Shown here piece after piece: positions 1 to 6,742 of a stretch of DNA of 14,329 nucleotides. The notes under the pieces are model-generated. The model did not search any database. It saw only the letters and a list, made by a program, of their open reading frames with translations, and was not told the DNA's origin. The position numbers were made by a program, and so were the translations under genes. The DNA comes from an uncultured Elusimicrobium sp. Lineage in GTDB: Bacteria > Elusimicrobiota > Elusimicrobia > Elusimicrobiales > Elusimicrobiaceae. Position 1 is the stretch's first letter. Every line of letters starts with the position of its first letter. Where the stretch lies: contig CAMGSK010000020.1 of assembly GCA_946061795.1 (NCBI GenBank), forward strand, positions 1 through 14,329. Direction: 5' to 3'.

Positions 1-1
1 G

Positions 2-58
2 CCTCTGGGGGTTATCCTGATGGCGCGCTATTATGCTCTTCTTTGTATTGTGCTTTAA
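2..58 (+). other. possible C-terminal tail of an upstream gene (cut by window edge)
   Basis: In the second + frame the first codons read as a short hydrophobic stretch (PLGVILMARYYALLCIVL) closed by TAA at 56-58. This could be the last transmembrane part of a membrane protein that begins outside the window. Only 18 codons are visible, so it could equally be chance reading of intergenic DNA. No homology is claimed. Confidence 0.2.
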
Positions 59-74
59 CTTTATATAATATATT
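43..74 (+). promoter_or_regulatory. candidate promoter for glgP
   Basis: A consensus -10 hexamer TATAAT lies at 64-69, about 35 bases before the glgP start codon. A second possible -10, TATATT, overlaps it at 69-74. The best -35 candidate is TTGTAT at 43-48, but the spacing of 15 to TATAAT is short. An AT-rich stretch alone could produce these matches. Confidence 0.35.
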
Positions 75-103
75 AAGAGAAATTTTACTAACCAGGAGAC
101 TTC

Positions 104-2662
104 ATGAAAATCCATTCCTTTACCGTCCAGCCCAATTTGCCGGACAATATCAAGTTTCTGGAAGAACTGGCCAGCGACATGTGGTTTACGTGGAATTGGC
201 CGGCCATTTCACTGTTCATGCAGATAGATCCCAAGCTGTGGACCGATTCCAGCCGCAACCCGAAATGGATGCTGGGCTCCGTGCCGCAGAAACGCTTGGA
301 AGAACTCAGCAACACCCCTTCTTTCGTAGAACAAGTCAATAAGGTAAAAGAAGCTTACTACAACTACAAAAACAATCCGCACACCTGGTATAAAGAACAC
401 AAGCAGGAAAAAGGCGACATGCTGGCCGCGTATTTCTCCATGGAATACGGCATCGGCGAAGGATTGCCCATTTATTCCGGCGGTTTGGGTATGTTGGCCG
501 GAGACCATATCAAATCCGCCAGCGACTTGGGCATGCCCATCATCGGCATGGGATTGTTCTACAAACAGGGCTACGTCAAACAGCTCATCAACCGCGAAGG
601 CTGGCAGAACGAAGAATACCCCGACAACGACTGGGCGCACATGGCCGTGGAACGCGTGCTGGACAAAGAAGGGAAAGAAATCGTCGTGGATATTCCGCTG
701 GGATTTAATGAAAGCGTCAAAGCCTGCGTCTGGCGCGTCAATGTAGGACGCACGGATTTGTATTTGCTGGACACCAATTTGCAGGAAAACACCCCCGCCC
801 AACGTTTGATTACGGAAAAACTTTACGGAGGCGACCGCGAAAACCGCATCCGCCAGGAAATCGTCTTGGGCATCGGCGGCGTGAAAGCTTTGACCGCCAT
901 GGGGCTCAACCCGACGGTCTATCACATCAACGAAGGACACAGCGCGTTCCTGCTCATCCAGCGTATTATGGACATTATGCATGAGCGCAAATATACCTTC
1001 GCCCAGGCGCGCGAAATCGTGTGGGCGTCCTCCGTATTTACCACGCACACGCCGGTCATCGCCGGAAACGAACACTTTGACCCCTTGCTCGTGCGCAAAT
1101 ACATGGAATATTACGCGCAGGAAATGGGCATTTCCTGGGACGAATTCTTGGCCCTCGGGAAAGAAACCGCCAACTCCACCACTTTCTGTCTTACCGTTTT
1201 GGCGCTGCGCTTAACCGCTTACGCCAACGGCGTGGCCAAATTGCACGGCGTCGTCAGCCGCGAAATGTGGAAAAACCTGTGGCCCGGCCTGCCTATCAAT
1301 GAAGTGCCCATAGGCAGCATTACCAACGGCATTCACAGCGCCTCTTGGGTCTCTCACGAAATTAACGAACTGTACCGCAAGTACCTCTTTAACGGAAACC
1401 AGATGGACGAGTTTGATCCCTCCGATGACGCAATGTGGGATAAAATTTATGATATTTCCGACGAAGAACTTTGGGCGGTGCACGGCCAGCGCAAAACCAA
1501 ACTCATCAATATGGCCCGCGCCCGCATTCAGCGCCAGCTCAAACGCCAGGGTTTTGACGTAATGACCGTCAACAAAGCCAGCAAAGTGCTCAAACCCGAC
1601 GTGCTGACCATCGGCTTTGCGCGCAGATTCGCCACGTACAAACGCGCCACGCTGTTGTTTAAAGACTTGGACCGCTTGGATAAAATCGTCAACAATCCGC
1701 TGCGCCCCGTGCAATTTGTGTTTGCCGGCAAAGCGCACCCGGCCGATACGGCAGGCAAAGAATTCATCAAAACCATTTACAATCTGACGCAAAACGACCC
1801 GCGCTTCAAAAACAAAGTCGTTTTCCTGGAAGATTACAATATGAACACCGCCCGCTACATGGTGCAAGGCGTGGACGTGTGGCTCAACAACCCTATCCGC
1901 CCCATGGAAGCCAGCGGCACCTCCGGCATGAAAGCCGCGCTTAACGGCGCGCTGATGCTCTCTATCTTGGACGGCTGGTGGGATGAAGTGGGCCCGTGCG
2001 ATTTCGGCTGGTCCATCGGCGGCGCGGAAAAATACGGCTCCGACGCAGAACGCGACGCGGTGGAAGCGGAATCTCTCTACAACCTGCTGGAACAGGACAT
2101 CGCCCCGGCTTATTACGCCAAAAACGAAAAGGGATTCTCTCCCGCTTGGCTGGCTTTGATGAAAAAATCTATCCGCCAGATCGCTCCGTTCTTCAACACC
2201 AACCGCATGGTGAAAGAATATTACGAAAAATTCTACGTCGGCGCGCATCACTTCGGCCAATTGTTGGGCTGGGAAGATTACGCCGTACAAGTGGCAGCGT
2301 GGCGCAAGAAAATCGCCGAGAACTGGTACCGCGTCAGCGTGACCGACATCACACCCGCTTTGGACAAAGCCGTGCTGATGGGAGACAAACTCCGCTTCCG
2401 CGCGCGCGTATTTTTGGGCGCGCTGGCTCCGGAAGACATCCAGGTGGAGCTCTATCTGGGCACCCGCGGAACGCTGGGCGATATTGAAAAAGAAGACGCG
2501 GTGGACATGCGCGTCATCGGCAATGAAGGAGACGCCTATATTTACGAGGTGGAAGTCTCCCCCATTAACAGCGGCCGCCAAGACTACGCTCTGCGCATTT
2601 TGCCCGCCTGCGACAAAGTGCCCAACGTACTGACCCCGCTGTATATCCGCTGGGAAGAGTAG
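104..2662 (+). CDS. glgP: alpha-glucan phosphorylase (glycogen phosphorylase, GT35 family)
   Basis: An 852-residue cytoplasmic enzyme that removes terminal alpha-1,4-linked glucose from glycogen or maltodextrin using phosphate, giving glucose 1-phosphate. The length and layout match the long alpha-glucan phosphorylase subfamily. The N-terminal ~115 residues, including LASDMWFTWNW and an LWTDSSRNPKWML segment, resemble the DUF3417 domain. The phosphorylase core follows, with YFSMEYGIGEGLPIYSGGLG near residue 110 and HINEGHSAF near residue 275. The pyridoxal-phosphate lysine is K610 in EASGTSGMKAALNG, where classical enzymes have EASGTGNMK. The last ~90 residues form the beta-rich tail usual in this subfamily. 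The ATG at 104 follows an AGGAG ribosome site at 94-98. No other glycogen gene is adjacent. The family call is secure; the natural substrate, glycogen or imported dextrin, is not shown by the sequence. Confidence 0.95.
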   Translation: MKIHSFTVQPNLPDNIKFLEELASDMWFTWNWPAISLFMQIDPKLWTDSSRNPKWMLGSVPQKRLEELSNTPSFVEQVNKVKEAYYNYKNNPHTWYKEHKQEKGDMLAAYFSMEYGIGEGLPIYSGGLGMLAGDHIKSASDLGMPIIGMGLFYKQGYVKQLINREGWQNEEYPDNDWAHMAVERVLDKEGKEIVVDIPLGFNESVKACVWRVNVGRTDLYLLDTNLQENTPAQRLITEKLYGGDRENRIRQEIVLGIGGVKALTAMGLNPTVYHINEGHSAFLLIQRIMDIMHERKYTFAQAREIVWASSVFTTHTPVIAGNEHFDPLLVRKYMEYYAQEMGISWDEFLALGKETANSTTFCLTVLALRLTAYANGVAKLHGVVSREMWKNLWPGLPINEVPIGSITNGIHSASWVSHEINELYRKYLFNGNQMDEFDPSDDAMWDKIYDISDEELWAVHGQRKTKLINMARARIQRQLKRQGFDVMTVNKASKVLKPDVLTIGFARRFATYKRATLLFKDLDRLDKIVNNPLRPVQFVFAGKAHPADTAGKEFIKTIYNLTQNDPRFKNKVVFLEDYNMNTARYMVQGVDVWLNNPIRPMEASGTSGMKAALNGALMLSILDGWWDEVGPCDFGWSIGGAEKYGSDAERDAVEAESLYNLLEQDIAPAYYAKNEKGFSPAWLALMKKSIRQIAPFFNTNRMVKEYYEKFYVGAHHFGQLLGWEDYAVQVAAWRKKIAENWYRVSVTDITPALDKAVLMGDKLRFRARVFLGALAPEDIQVELYLGTRGTLGDIEKEDAVDMRVIGNEGDAYIYEVEVSPINSGRQDYALRILPACDKVPNVLTPLYIRWEE

Positions 2663-2670
2663 GAAAAAAC

Positions 2671-2698
2671 GTTCCTTTTTTCATCGTAAAAAAGGAAC
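2671..2698 (+). terminator. hairpin after glgP, possible terminator
   Basis: An 11-bp perfect inverted repeat lies 8 bases after the glgP stop: GTTCCTTTTTT at 2671-2681 pairs with AAAAAAGGAAC at 2688-2698 around a 6-base loop. The T-run lies inside the stem rather than after it, so this is not a classical intrinsic terminator. It may protect the mRNA 3' end or act together with the larger repeat that follows. Confidence 0.4.
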
Positions 2699-2708
2699 CC
2701 CAAAACTA

Positions 2709-2847
2709 GGCAATCTGTAAAACGGAAAGCCGGATTTTAAGGGTATTTTTATCACTTGCAAAAAAGCAAACCTTATCTTTTTTGCTAAAACCATAAAAAT
2801 AACTCTCCCTTAAAAATCCGGCTTTCTAAACATTCGAAACGATTGCC
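2709..2847. repeat. nested imperfect inverted repeat (MITE-like or structured RNA)
   Basis: Four nested pairs of arms share one axis. The outermost is GGCAATC (2709-2715) with GATTGCC (2841-2847). Next comes a 19-base arm starting GAAAGCCGG (2725-2743), with a 20-base partner ending CCGGCTTTC (2807-2826) that carries one extra A. Then TATTTTTAT (2744-2752) pairs with ATAAAAATA (2793-2801). The innermost is GCAAAAAAG (2758-2766) with CTTTTTTGC (2777-2785). A 5-base bulge sits at 2802-2806. No target-site duplication or coding sequence is evident. It could be a miniature transposable element, a repeated palindromic element, or an untranslated structured RNA before trmL. Confidence 0.7.
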
Positions 2848-2909
2848 GGCACGCCAGAACCGAAGGACGGGCGGGCGCGGCAGGCAAACCAAGAAAAAAC
2901 CCGTCGTAT

Positions 2910-2924
2910 CCGTTTATCCAACGG
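2910..2924 (+). promoter_or_regulatory. small hairpin just upstream of trmL start
   Basis: CCGTT (2910-2914) and AACGG (2920-2924) can form a 5-bp stem 11 bases before the trmL ATG. No clear Shine-Dalgarno sequence lies between it and the start. Its effect, if any, is unknown. Confidence 0.25.
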
Positions 2925-2935
2925 AAACATTATAT

Positions 2936-3403
2936 ATGCTTCATATCGTCCTCATAAACCCCGAAATTCCCTTTAACACCGGCAACATCGGCCGCACCTG
3001 TACGGCCACCGGCACGCGTTTGCATTTGGTGGGCAAACTGGGATTTAAAATAGAATCCAAAGAAATACGCCGCTCCGGGCTGGATTATTGGCCCGACTTG
3101 GACTGGCGGCGTTATGATACGTGGGAACAGTTTCTGGAGGAAAACCATCCGGACAGGGAACAGTTGTTCTTTCTGTCCACCAAAGGCTCCCTTCCGTACT
3201 GGGACGCGGATTTTCAAGACGGCTCCTATCTGTGCTTCGGTGCGGAGTCCTGCGGCCTTCCCAAAGAATTTTACGAGCGCTACCGGGACCGGCTTTACAC
3301 CATTCCCATGACGGGGCCCGTCCGCTCGTTAAATCTTTCTTCCTCCGCGGCCGTCACGCTGTTTGAAGCTTTAAGGCAAAACCGAAAAACATATATAAAA
3401 TAA
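2936..3403 (+). CDS. trmL: tRNA (cytidine/uridine-34 2'-O)-methyltransferase TrmL
   Basis: A 155-residue SPOUT-family methyltransferase that transfers a methyl group from S-adenosylmethionine to the 2'-OH of the wobble base of certain leucine tRNAs. It is a small single-domain enzyme of the usual TrmL length, acting as a dimer in the cytoplasm. Visible motifs are NPEIPFNTGNIGR at residues 8-20, FGAESCGLP at 101-109, and the C-terminal knot segment PVRSLNLSSSAAVTLFEALR at 128-147. The ATG at 2936 puts MLHIVLINPEIP at the N terminus, as in known family members. The frame is open upstream to a TTG at 2843, but that extension has no family counterpart and enters the inverted repeat. There is no good ribosome site at the chosen ATG, so expression may be low. 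Confidence 0.92.
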   Translation: MLHIVLINPEIPFNTGNIGRTCTATGTRLHLVGKLGFKIESKEIRRSGLDYWPDLDWRRYDTWEQFLEENHPDREQLFFLSTKGSLPYWDADFQDGSYLCFGAESCGLPKEFYERYRDRLYTIPMTGPVRSLNLSSSAAVTLFEALRQNRKTYIK

Positions 3404-3407
3404 AAAT

Positions 3408-3428
3408 CCCCCGGATAAAATCCGGAGG
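3408..3428 (+). terminator. first hairpin downstream of trmL
   Basis: CCCCCGGAT (3408-3416) pairs with ATCCGGAGG (3420-3428) around an AAA loop, with one C-A mismatch. It starts five bases after the trmL stop. It has no T-run of its own and probably supports the stronger terminator just downstream. Confidence 0.45.
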
Positions 3429-3440
3429 TTAAAATCCATA

Positions 3441-3468
3441 AAAAACCCGGTCTCGGACCGGGTTTTTT
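3441..3468. terminator. bidirectional intrinsic terminator between trmL and pilin gene
   Basis: A perfect 12-bp stem pairs AAAAACCCGGTC (3441-3452) with GACCGGGTTTTT (3456-3467) around a TCG loop, ending in a six-T run on the + strand and an A/T-rich run on the - strand. It lies between two convergent genes and can end transcripts of trmL (+) and the pilin (-). Confidence 0.9.
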
Positions 3469-3482
3469 CACTTTAAAACAAA

Positions 3483-3932
3483 TTAAAAATCACACGAGGT
3501 GGATGTACAGTTCTTACCTGCGCCCAGCGCCTTGCAGTAGCGCAGATTGGACGAGGAAGAAGCGGTACAGGTCCGCTTGGTCGTTTCCCCGCCTTCGTTT
3601 AAAAAAGAAAGCGTATAAATCCCCGAGGAACGCGCAAACGAAATTGTCACCTTCCCGCCGTCTGAATATAAAATGGAAGGACCGCCGAAATTTCCGTTCT
3701 TTGTATAGTTGGCCAATGAAGCCGAGCAAGAAAATATATCAGAACCATAACTGTTATAATTTTTCACATAGCAGGCATTGGCCGCTTCACTCCAGGCCTG
3801 GGCGTTGGCGATGCCTTCCAACCCGCGGCCGCGTTCCATGGCCATTTTGTATTTGGGAACGGCAATGGTCACCAGTACGGCCACCACCACCATCACGATA
3901 ATAAGCTCTATCAGCGTAAATCCTTTTTTCAT
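3483..3932 (-). CDS. type IV pilin-like protein (prepilin, class III signal)
   Basis: A 149-residue prepilin. The N terminus [10 protein letters not shown] is a standard type III signal: prepilin peptidase should cut between Gly4 and Phe5 and methylate the new Phe. Glu9, the Glu5 of mature pilins, is present. Residues ~5-28 form the hydrophobic alpha1-N helix that anchors the protein in the membrane and packs the filament core. The remainder is a small globular domain of ~120 residues with a Cys-rich C terminus (RTCTASSS, RYCKALGAGKNC), suggesting disulfides outside the membrane. A strong GGGAGGA ribosome site precedes the ATG. The gene stands alone, with no assembly ATPase or secretin nearby. 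It could be a major or minor pilin, or a type II-secretion pseudopilin; the sequence does not decide. Confidence 0.88.
   Translation of the reverse strand: MKKGFTLIELIIVMVVVAVLVTIAVPKYKMAMERGRGLEGIANAQAWSEAANACYVKNYNSYGSDIFSCSASLANYTKNGNFGGPSILYSDGGKVTISFARSSGIYTLSFLNEGGETTKRTCTASSSSNLRYCKALGAGKNCTSTSCDF
3910..3932 (-). repeat. 23-base identical start region shared with second pilin (copy 1)
   Basis: The first 23 bases of this pilin coding region (ATG through the start of the eighth codon, MKKGFTLI) are identical, including third codon positions, to 8829-8851 in the second pilin gene. Identity stops abruptly on both sides. Confidence 0.8.
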
Positions 3933-3951
3933 AGCGTCCTCCCTTTGGATT

Positions 3952-3957
3952 ATTATA
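3952..3957 (-). promoter_or_regulatory. -10 element candidate for the first pilin gene
   Basis: TATAAT on the - strand at 3957-3952, 20 bases upstream of the pilin start codon. No recognisable -35 hexamer lies at the proper distance; that position is taken by the GC-rich hairpin at 3965-3981. Confidence 0.4.
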
Positions 3958-3964
3958 TAAATTT

Positions 3965-3981
3965 CCGCGCTTCTCGCGCGG
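3965..3981. promoter_or_regulatory. GC-rich hairpin between divergent pilin and MFS genes
   Basis: CCGCGC (3965-3970) and GCGCGG (3976-3981) form a 6-bp stem with a TTCTC loop, followed on the + strand by TTTT. It sits in the 76-base space between two divergent genes, where a terminator has no obvious job. It may be an operator, a block to antisense transcription, or a relic. Confidence 0.4.
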
Positions 3982-4008
3982 TTTTGAGATATTTTATAGA
4001 ATAAAAAT

Positions 4009-5238
4009 ATGAACGCGCGGAGATTGTTTTGGATTTTGTTTTTACTAAACCTGTTTAACTATATAGACAGACAGGTGCTGTTCTCCGTTTTCCCGCTGAT
4101 TCAAACGGAACTTTCTTTGTCGGATTTTCAGCTGGGCACGCTGGCTTCCGTGTTTATGTTGGTGTATATGTGCTACGCCCCCGTGGTGGGATTCTTCGCC
4201 GACCGCCAGCCCCGCCAATACTGGATAGCGGTAAGCGCGTTTATCTGGAGTGCGGCCACGTTCGTCAGCGGACTGGCCAAACACTACGGCTCTTTGCTGT
4301 GCGCGCGGGCGGCCATCGGCGTGGGAGAAGGCGGCTTTACCACCATTGCCCAGCCTTTCCTGGCCGAGCAATATCCCAAAAACAAACGCGCCACTATTTT
4401 GTCTTATTTCGCGCTGGCGCTGCCCGCGGGCAGTGCGCTGGGTTATTTGATCGGGGCCGTGGCGGGAGCGAAATGGGGATGGCGTACAGCGTTTATGCTG
4501 GTCGGCGTTCCGGGTTTGTTGCTGGCGGGAGCGACGCTTCTGCTGGTCAAGGACCGGAAACACCGCAGTCTGGAAAACCGCAAGCGGCCCGGACTAAACC
4601 AATATCTCCTGTTGCTAGGCAACAGACCTTTCCTGTTTTTATGTCTGGCCCACGCTATGCAAACCTTTGCGCTGGGTGGTCTGTCGGCATGGATGCCCAC
4701 CTATTTCCACCGGTTTTTTGACATGGGCGTAGCCCAGGCCGGCACGGTGTTTGGGGGGCTGGTCATTGCGGCCGGAGCATTGGGCACGTTCGTGGGCGGC
4801 AAAGCGGCCGACCGTCTGCTTAAAAAAACCGACTACGCCTATTTCATCGTCATTTTGTCCAGCTTTATTTTGTTCCTTCCCTTTGCCGGGGCGGGCGTGC
4901 TCAGCCACCGGATGCCGTTCTCGCTGATTACGTTTTTTATCGCCATTACGTTTATGTTCTTGCCCCTGGGGCCCATCAGCGCGTCTCTGGTGGCGCTGAG
5001 CGGACGCAAAGTTCGTTCCATGGCCTTCGCCGTCAATATCTTTTTGATTCATGCGCTGGGGGACGCCGTATCTCCGGCACTCATCGGACGCGCGTCCGAT
5101 TTGTTCGGTCTGAAAATCGCCGTGCTGGGCTGCTGCGCCATGCTGCTGCCAGCCTGTGTATTTATTTACCTCTCATCTAAATGCGCCCGGGCGGAAGGAC
5201 GTCTGATACGCTACTACGCCCAGGACGCGGCGGAATAA
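4009..5238 (+). CDS. MFS transporter, spinster-like
   Basis: A 409-residue inner-membrane protein of the major facilitator superfamily, with about twelve hydrophobic segments and the usual length. Segment 1 carries NYIDRQ (17-22), a hallmark of the spinster-like branch. The loop after segment 2 holds a variant of MFS motif A (GFFADRQPRQYW, 61-72), and RAAIGVGEGGF (100-110) follows in segment 4. The two halves are split by a basic loop near residues 180-195. Members of this branch move varied small molecules such as sugars, organic acids or lipids, usually by proton coupling; the substrate here cannot be read. ATG 4009 must be close to the true start because segment 1 begins almost at once. 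There is no Shine-Dalgarno site, and a -10-like TATAGA ends eight bases before the start codon, so the mRNA may be leaderless. Confidence 0.88.
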   Translation: MNARRLFWILFLLNLFNYIDRQVLFSVFPLIQTELSLSDFQLGTLASVFMLVYMCYAPVVGFFADRQPRQYWIAVSAFIWSAATFVSGLAKHYGSLLCARAAIGVGEGGFTTIAQPFLAEQYPKNKRATILSYFALALPAGSALGYLIGAVAGAKWGWRTAFMLVGVPGLLLAGATLLLVKDRKHRSLENRKRPGLNQYLLLLGNRPFLFLCLAHAMQTFALGGLSAWMPTYFHRFFDMGVAQAGTVFGGLVIAAGALGTFVGGKAADRLLKKTDYAYFIVILSSFILFLPFAGAGVLSHRMPFSLITFFIAITFMFLPLGPISASLVALSGRKVRSMAFAVNIFLIHALGDAVSPALIGRASDLFGLKIAVLGCCAMLLPACVFIYLSSKCARAEGRLIRYYAQDAAE

Positions 5239-5241
5239 TTT

Positions 5242-5385
5242 TTATTTGCTTTTCCAGTACCGATAAGGTTTCCCATTGCCACAGCCGTTGAGACACTCTC
5301 CCCTGCAGATTCTTGTGCACAATCCCACAGCCGTATAATGATTTTTCAAATCATTGCAACACACCCTGCGGACCCCAGAAGGAAC
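5242..5385 (-). pseudogene. probable remnant of a pilin gene 3' end
   Basis: On the - strand an open stretch of 47 codons ends in TAA at 5244-5242. It includes RRVCCNDLKN, VGLCTRICRGEC and NGCGNGKPYRYW, with six cysteines. Cys-rich tails with CC or C-x(n)-C patterns followed by an LC-type helix occur at the C termini of the pilin-like proteins in this window and in related bacteria (compare RYCKALGAGKNC in the first pilin). There is no start codon with a ribosome site, and a TAA closes the frame at 5388-5386. Before that stop the frame reads LFASKEFLP. The interpretation is a truncated, decayed pilin gene. A chance reading is the alternative. Confidence 0.4.
5337..5355. repeat. short perfect hairpin in MFS-vor gap
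   Basis: AATGATTT (5337-5344) pairs with AAATCATT (5348-5355) around a TTC loop, an 8-bp AT-rich stem. It lies inside the pilin-like remnant and has no poly-T tail. No function is assigned. Confidence 0.35.
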
Positions 5386-5411
5386 TTAAGGCAAAAATTC
5401 TTTAGACGCAA

Positions 5412-5439
5412 AAAGAGCGCGGCAGCCGCCGCGCTCTTT
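5412..5439. terminator. bidirectional intrinsic terminator, end of vor operon
   Basis: A perfect 12-bp stem pairs AAAGAGCGCGGC (5412-5423) with GCCGCGCTCTTT (5428-5439) around a 4-base loop. Read on the - strand it ends in a T-run and lies 23 bases past the gamma-subunit stop, so it ends the oxidoreductase operon. It can also stop + strand transcripts from the MFS gene. Confidence 0.88.
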
Positions 5440-5462
5440 CGTATATCTTGTTTCAGCTAAGA

Positions 5463-5999
5463 TTATTTCACATAATCAAAACCGGCCTGCAACGCCTTGC
5501 GGTTGATTTCCAGCATTTCCGGTTTGGCGCGCTTAAATACTTTTTTCATGGCGTGCACAATGCCTTCCACCTCCACCGCGCCCGTCAGCTTGCAAAACGC
5601 GCCCAGCGCGACCAAATTGGCCACACGCGGCGAGCCCACCTGCGCTGCGATTTCATTGCACGGCACGCAGACCGCCCGGAAATCCGTACGGGAGGGACGG
5701 GAATTAATCAGCGAGCTGTTGATAATCATCAGCCCCCCCTCTTTGAGCATCGGCTCAAATTTGGGCAGAGACGGTTCGTTCATGACAATCACCGTATCCG
5801 GCGCGGACACGATCGGCGTAAACACTTCCCCGTCCGTGACGACCACGGAGCAGTTGGCCGTACCGCCGCGCATTTCGGGACCGTAAGAAGGCAGCCAGCT
5901 GGCGTTTTTCTTTTCTTCCACGCCGGCCTGCGCCAGCAAAATCCCGGCGGAAACTACGCCCTGTCCGCCAAATCCGGCTATTCTGATACCCTGGTACAT
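5463..5999 (-). CDS. vorC: 2-oxoacid:ferredoxin oxidoreductase, gamma subunit
   Basis: A 178-residue catalytic-gamma domain protein, the smallest catalytic subunit of 2-oxoacid:ferredoxin oxidoreductases, which helps bind coenzyme A and assemble the complex. The N-terminal glycine-rich signature GFGGQGV is at residues 9-15, and SYGPEMRGGTANCSV, a conserved segment of the family, follows at about 38-52. The length is typical for a stand-alone gamma subunit. The start codon overlaps the stop of the beta gene by one base (TAATG), implying coupled translation. It is the last gene of the operon; a terminator lies 23 bases downstream. The choice of vorC over korC or porC rests on the alpha subunit type and is tentative. 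Confidence 0.88.
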   Translation of the reverse strand: MYQGIRIAGFGGQGVVSAGILLAQAGVEEKKNASWLPSYGPEMRGGTANCSVVVTDGEVFTPIVSAPDTVIVMNEPSLPKFEPMLKEGGLMIINSSLINSRPSRTDFRAVCVPCNEIAAQVGSPRVANLVALGAFCKLTGAVEVEGIVHAMKKVFKRAKPEMLEINRKALQAGFDYVK

Positions 6000-6742
6000 T
6001 ATTCGGCCCCCTCGTCTTTAAACACGCCCAGCGGGTACTGGGTCATCATCTTGGTGCGCACGAATTCCAAAGAAGTCAATGGGTCCGCGCCCCAGTTGGT
6101 CGGGCATTGGCTGAGCACTTCCACCATGGAAAATCCGATACCTTTGACCTGGTTGTCAAACGCTTTTTTAATGGCTTTTTTAGCCGCCATGACGTGCTGC
6201 GGGCTGTCCACCGCCACACGCTCCAAATACTTGGCTCCTTTCAGCGCGCTGAGCATTTCACACACGTTGATAGGCCAGCCCTGCAAGAGCGGGTCGCGTC
6301 CTTTGGGAGCGGTGGTGGCCACTTGGCCGACCAGCGTGGTGGGAGCCATTTGGCCGCCCGTCATGCCGTAAATGGCGTTATTGATAAAAATGACGGTGAT
6401 ATGCTCGCTGCGCGCCGCGGCGTGCACGATTTCGGCCATGCCGATGGACGCCAAGTCCCCGTCGCCCTGATAGGAAAACACAATGGCTTCGGGTTTGGAA
6501 CGTTTCACGCCCGTGGCGATAGCCGGGCCGCGGCCGTGCGCGCCCTGTATCATGTCGCAGGCAAAATAGCTGTCGGCAAACACCGCGCAGCCCACCGGGG
6601 CCACGCCGATTACGCGGTCGGCGATGCCCAGCTCGTCAATGGCTTCGCCCATTAAGCGGTGCACGATGCCGTGCCCGCAGCCCGGGCAGTAATGCATGGG
6701 CAAATCGGTCAAACTTTGGGGTTTTTGCGCAAGAATGCTCAT
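5999..6742 (-). CDS. vorA: 2-oxoacid:ferredoxin oxidoreductase, beta subunit (TPP-binding)
   Basis: A 247-residue subunit that binds thiamine diphosphate and Mg2+, the site where the 2-oxoacid is decarboxylated. CPGCGH at residues 19-24 is the family's N-terminal signature. The thiamine-diphosphate motif runs from GDGD (93-96) to NN (121-122), followed by YGMTGGQ. There are too few cysteines to bind a cluster on its own, so electrons presumably leave through the ferredoxin subunit encoded first in the operon. Its start overlaps the alpha stop by four bases (ATGA) and its stop overlaps the gamma start by one, so the three catalytic subunits are probably made in equal amounts. It could be the 2-oxoglutarate enzyme (KorB) instead of the branched-chain type. 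Confidence 0.9.
   Translation of the reverse strand: MSILAQKPQSLTDLPMHYCPGCGHGIVHRLMGEAIDELGIADRVIGVAPVGCAVFADSYFACDMIQGAHGRGPAIATGVKRSKPEAIVFSYQGDGDLASIGMAEIVHAAARSEHITVIFINNAIYGMTGGQMAPTTLVGQVATTAPKGRDPLLQGWPINVCEMLSALKGAKYLERVAVDSPQHVMAAKKAIKKAFDNQVKGIGFSMVEVLSQCPTNWGADPLTSLEFVRTKMMTQYPLGVFKDEGAE

Noticed and set aside
1211..2581. 456-codon open frame on the - strand inside glgP
   Set aside because: It lies fully antisense to a clear GT35 enzyme, its translation is low-complexity (rich in His, Val, Phe and Ala) with no domain, and it has no ribosome site. It results from the codon bias of glgP.
2843..2935. Upstream TTG start for trmL adding 31 residues
   Set aside because: Family members begin at the MLHIVL-type start. 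The extension is basic low-complexity sequence that starts inside the inverted repeat and lacks a ribosome site.
5313..5439. Possible small RNA on the + strand with TTGTGC/TATAAT and ending at the terminator
   Set aside because: The spacing is only 15 bases, the -10 lies inside the AT-rich hairpin and the pilin remnant, and the terminator is already explained by the vor operon. It is too weak to list without transcript data.
5448..6371. 307-codon open frame on the + strand across the gamma and beta oxidoreductase genes
   Set aside because: It is antisense to two well-supported subunits, spans the operon terminator region, and gives no recognisable protein.
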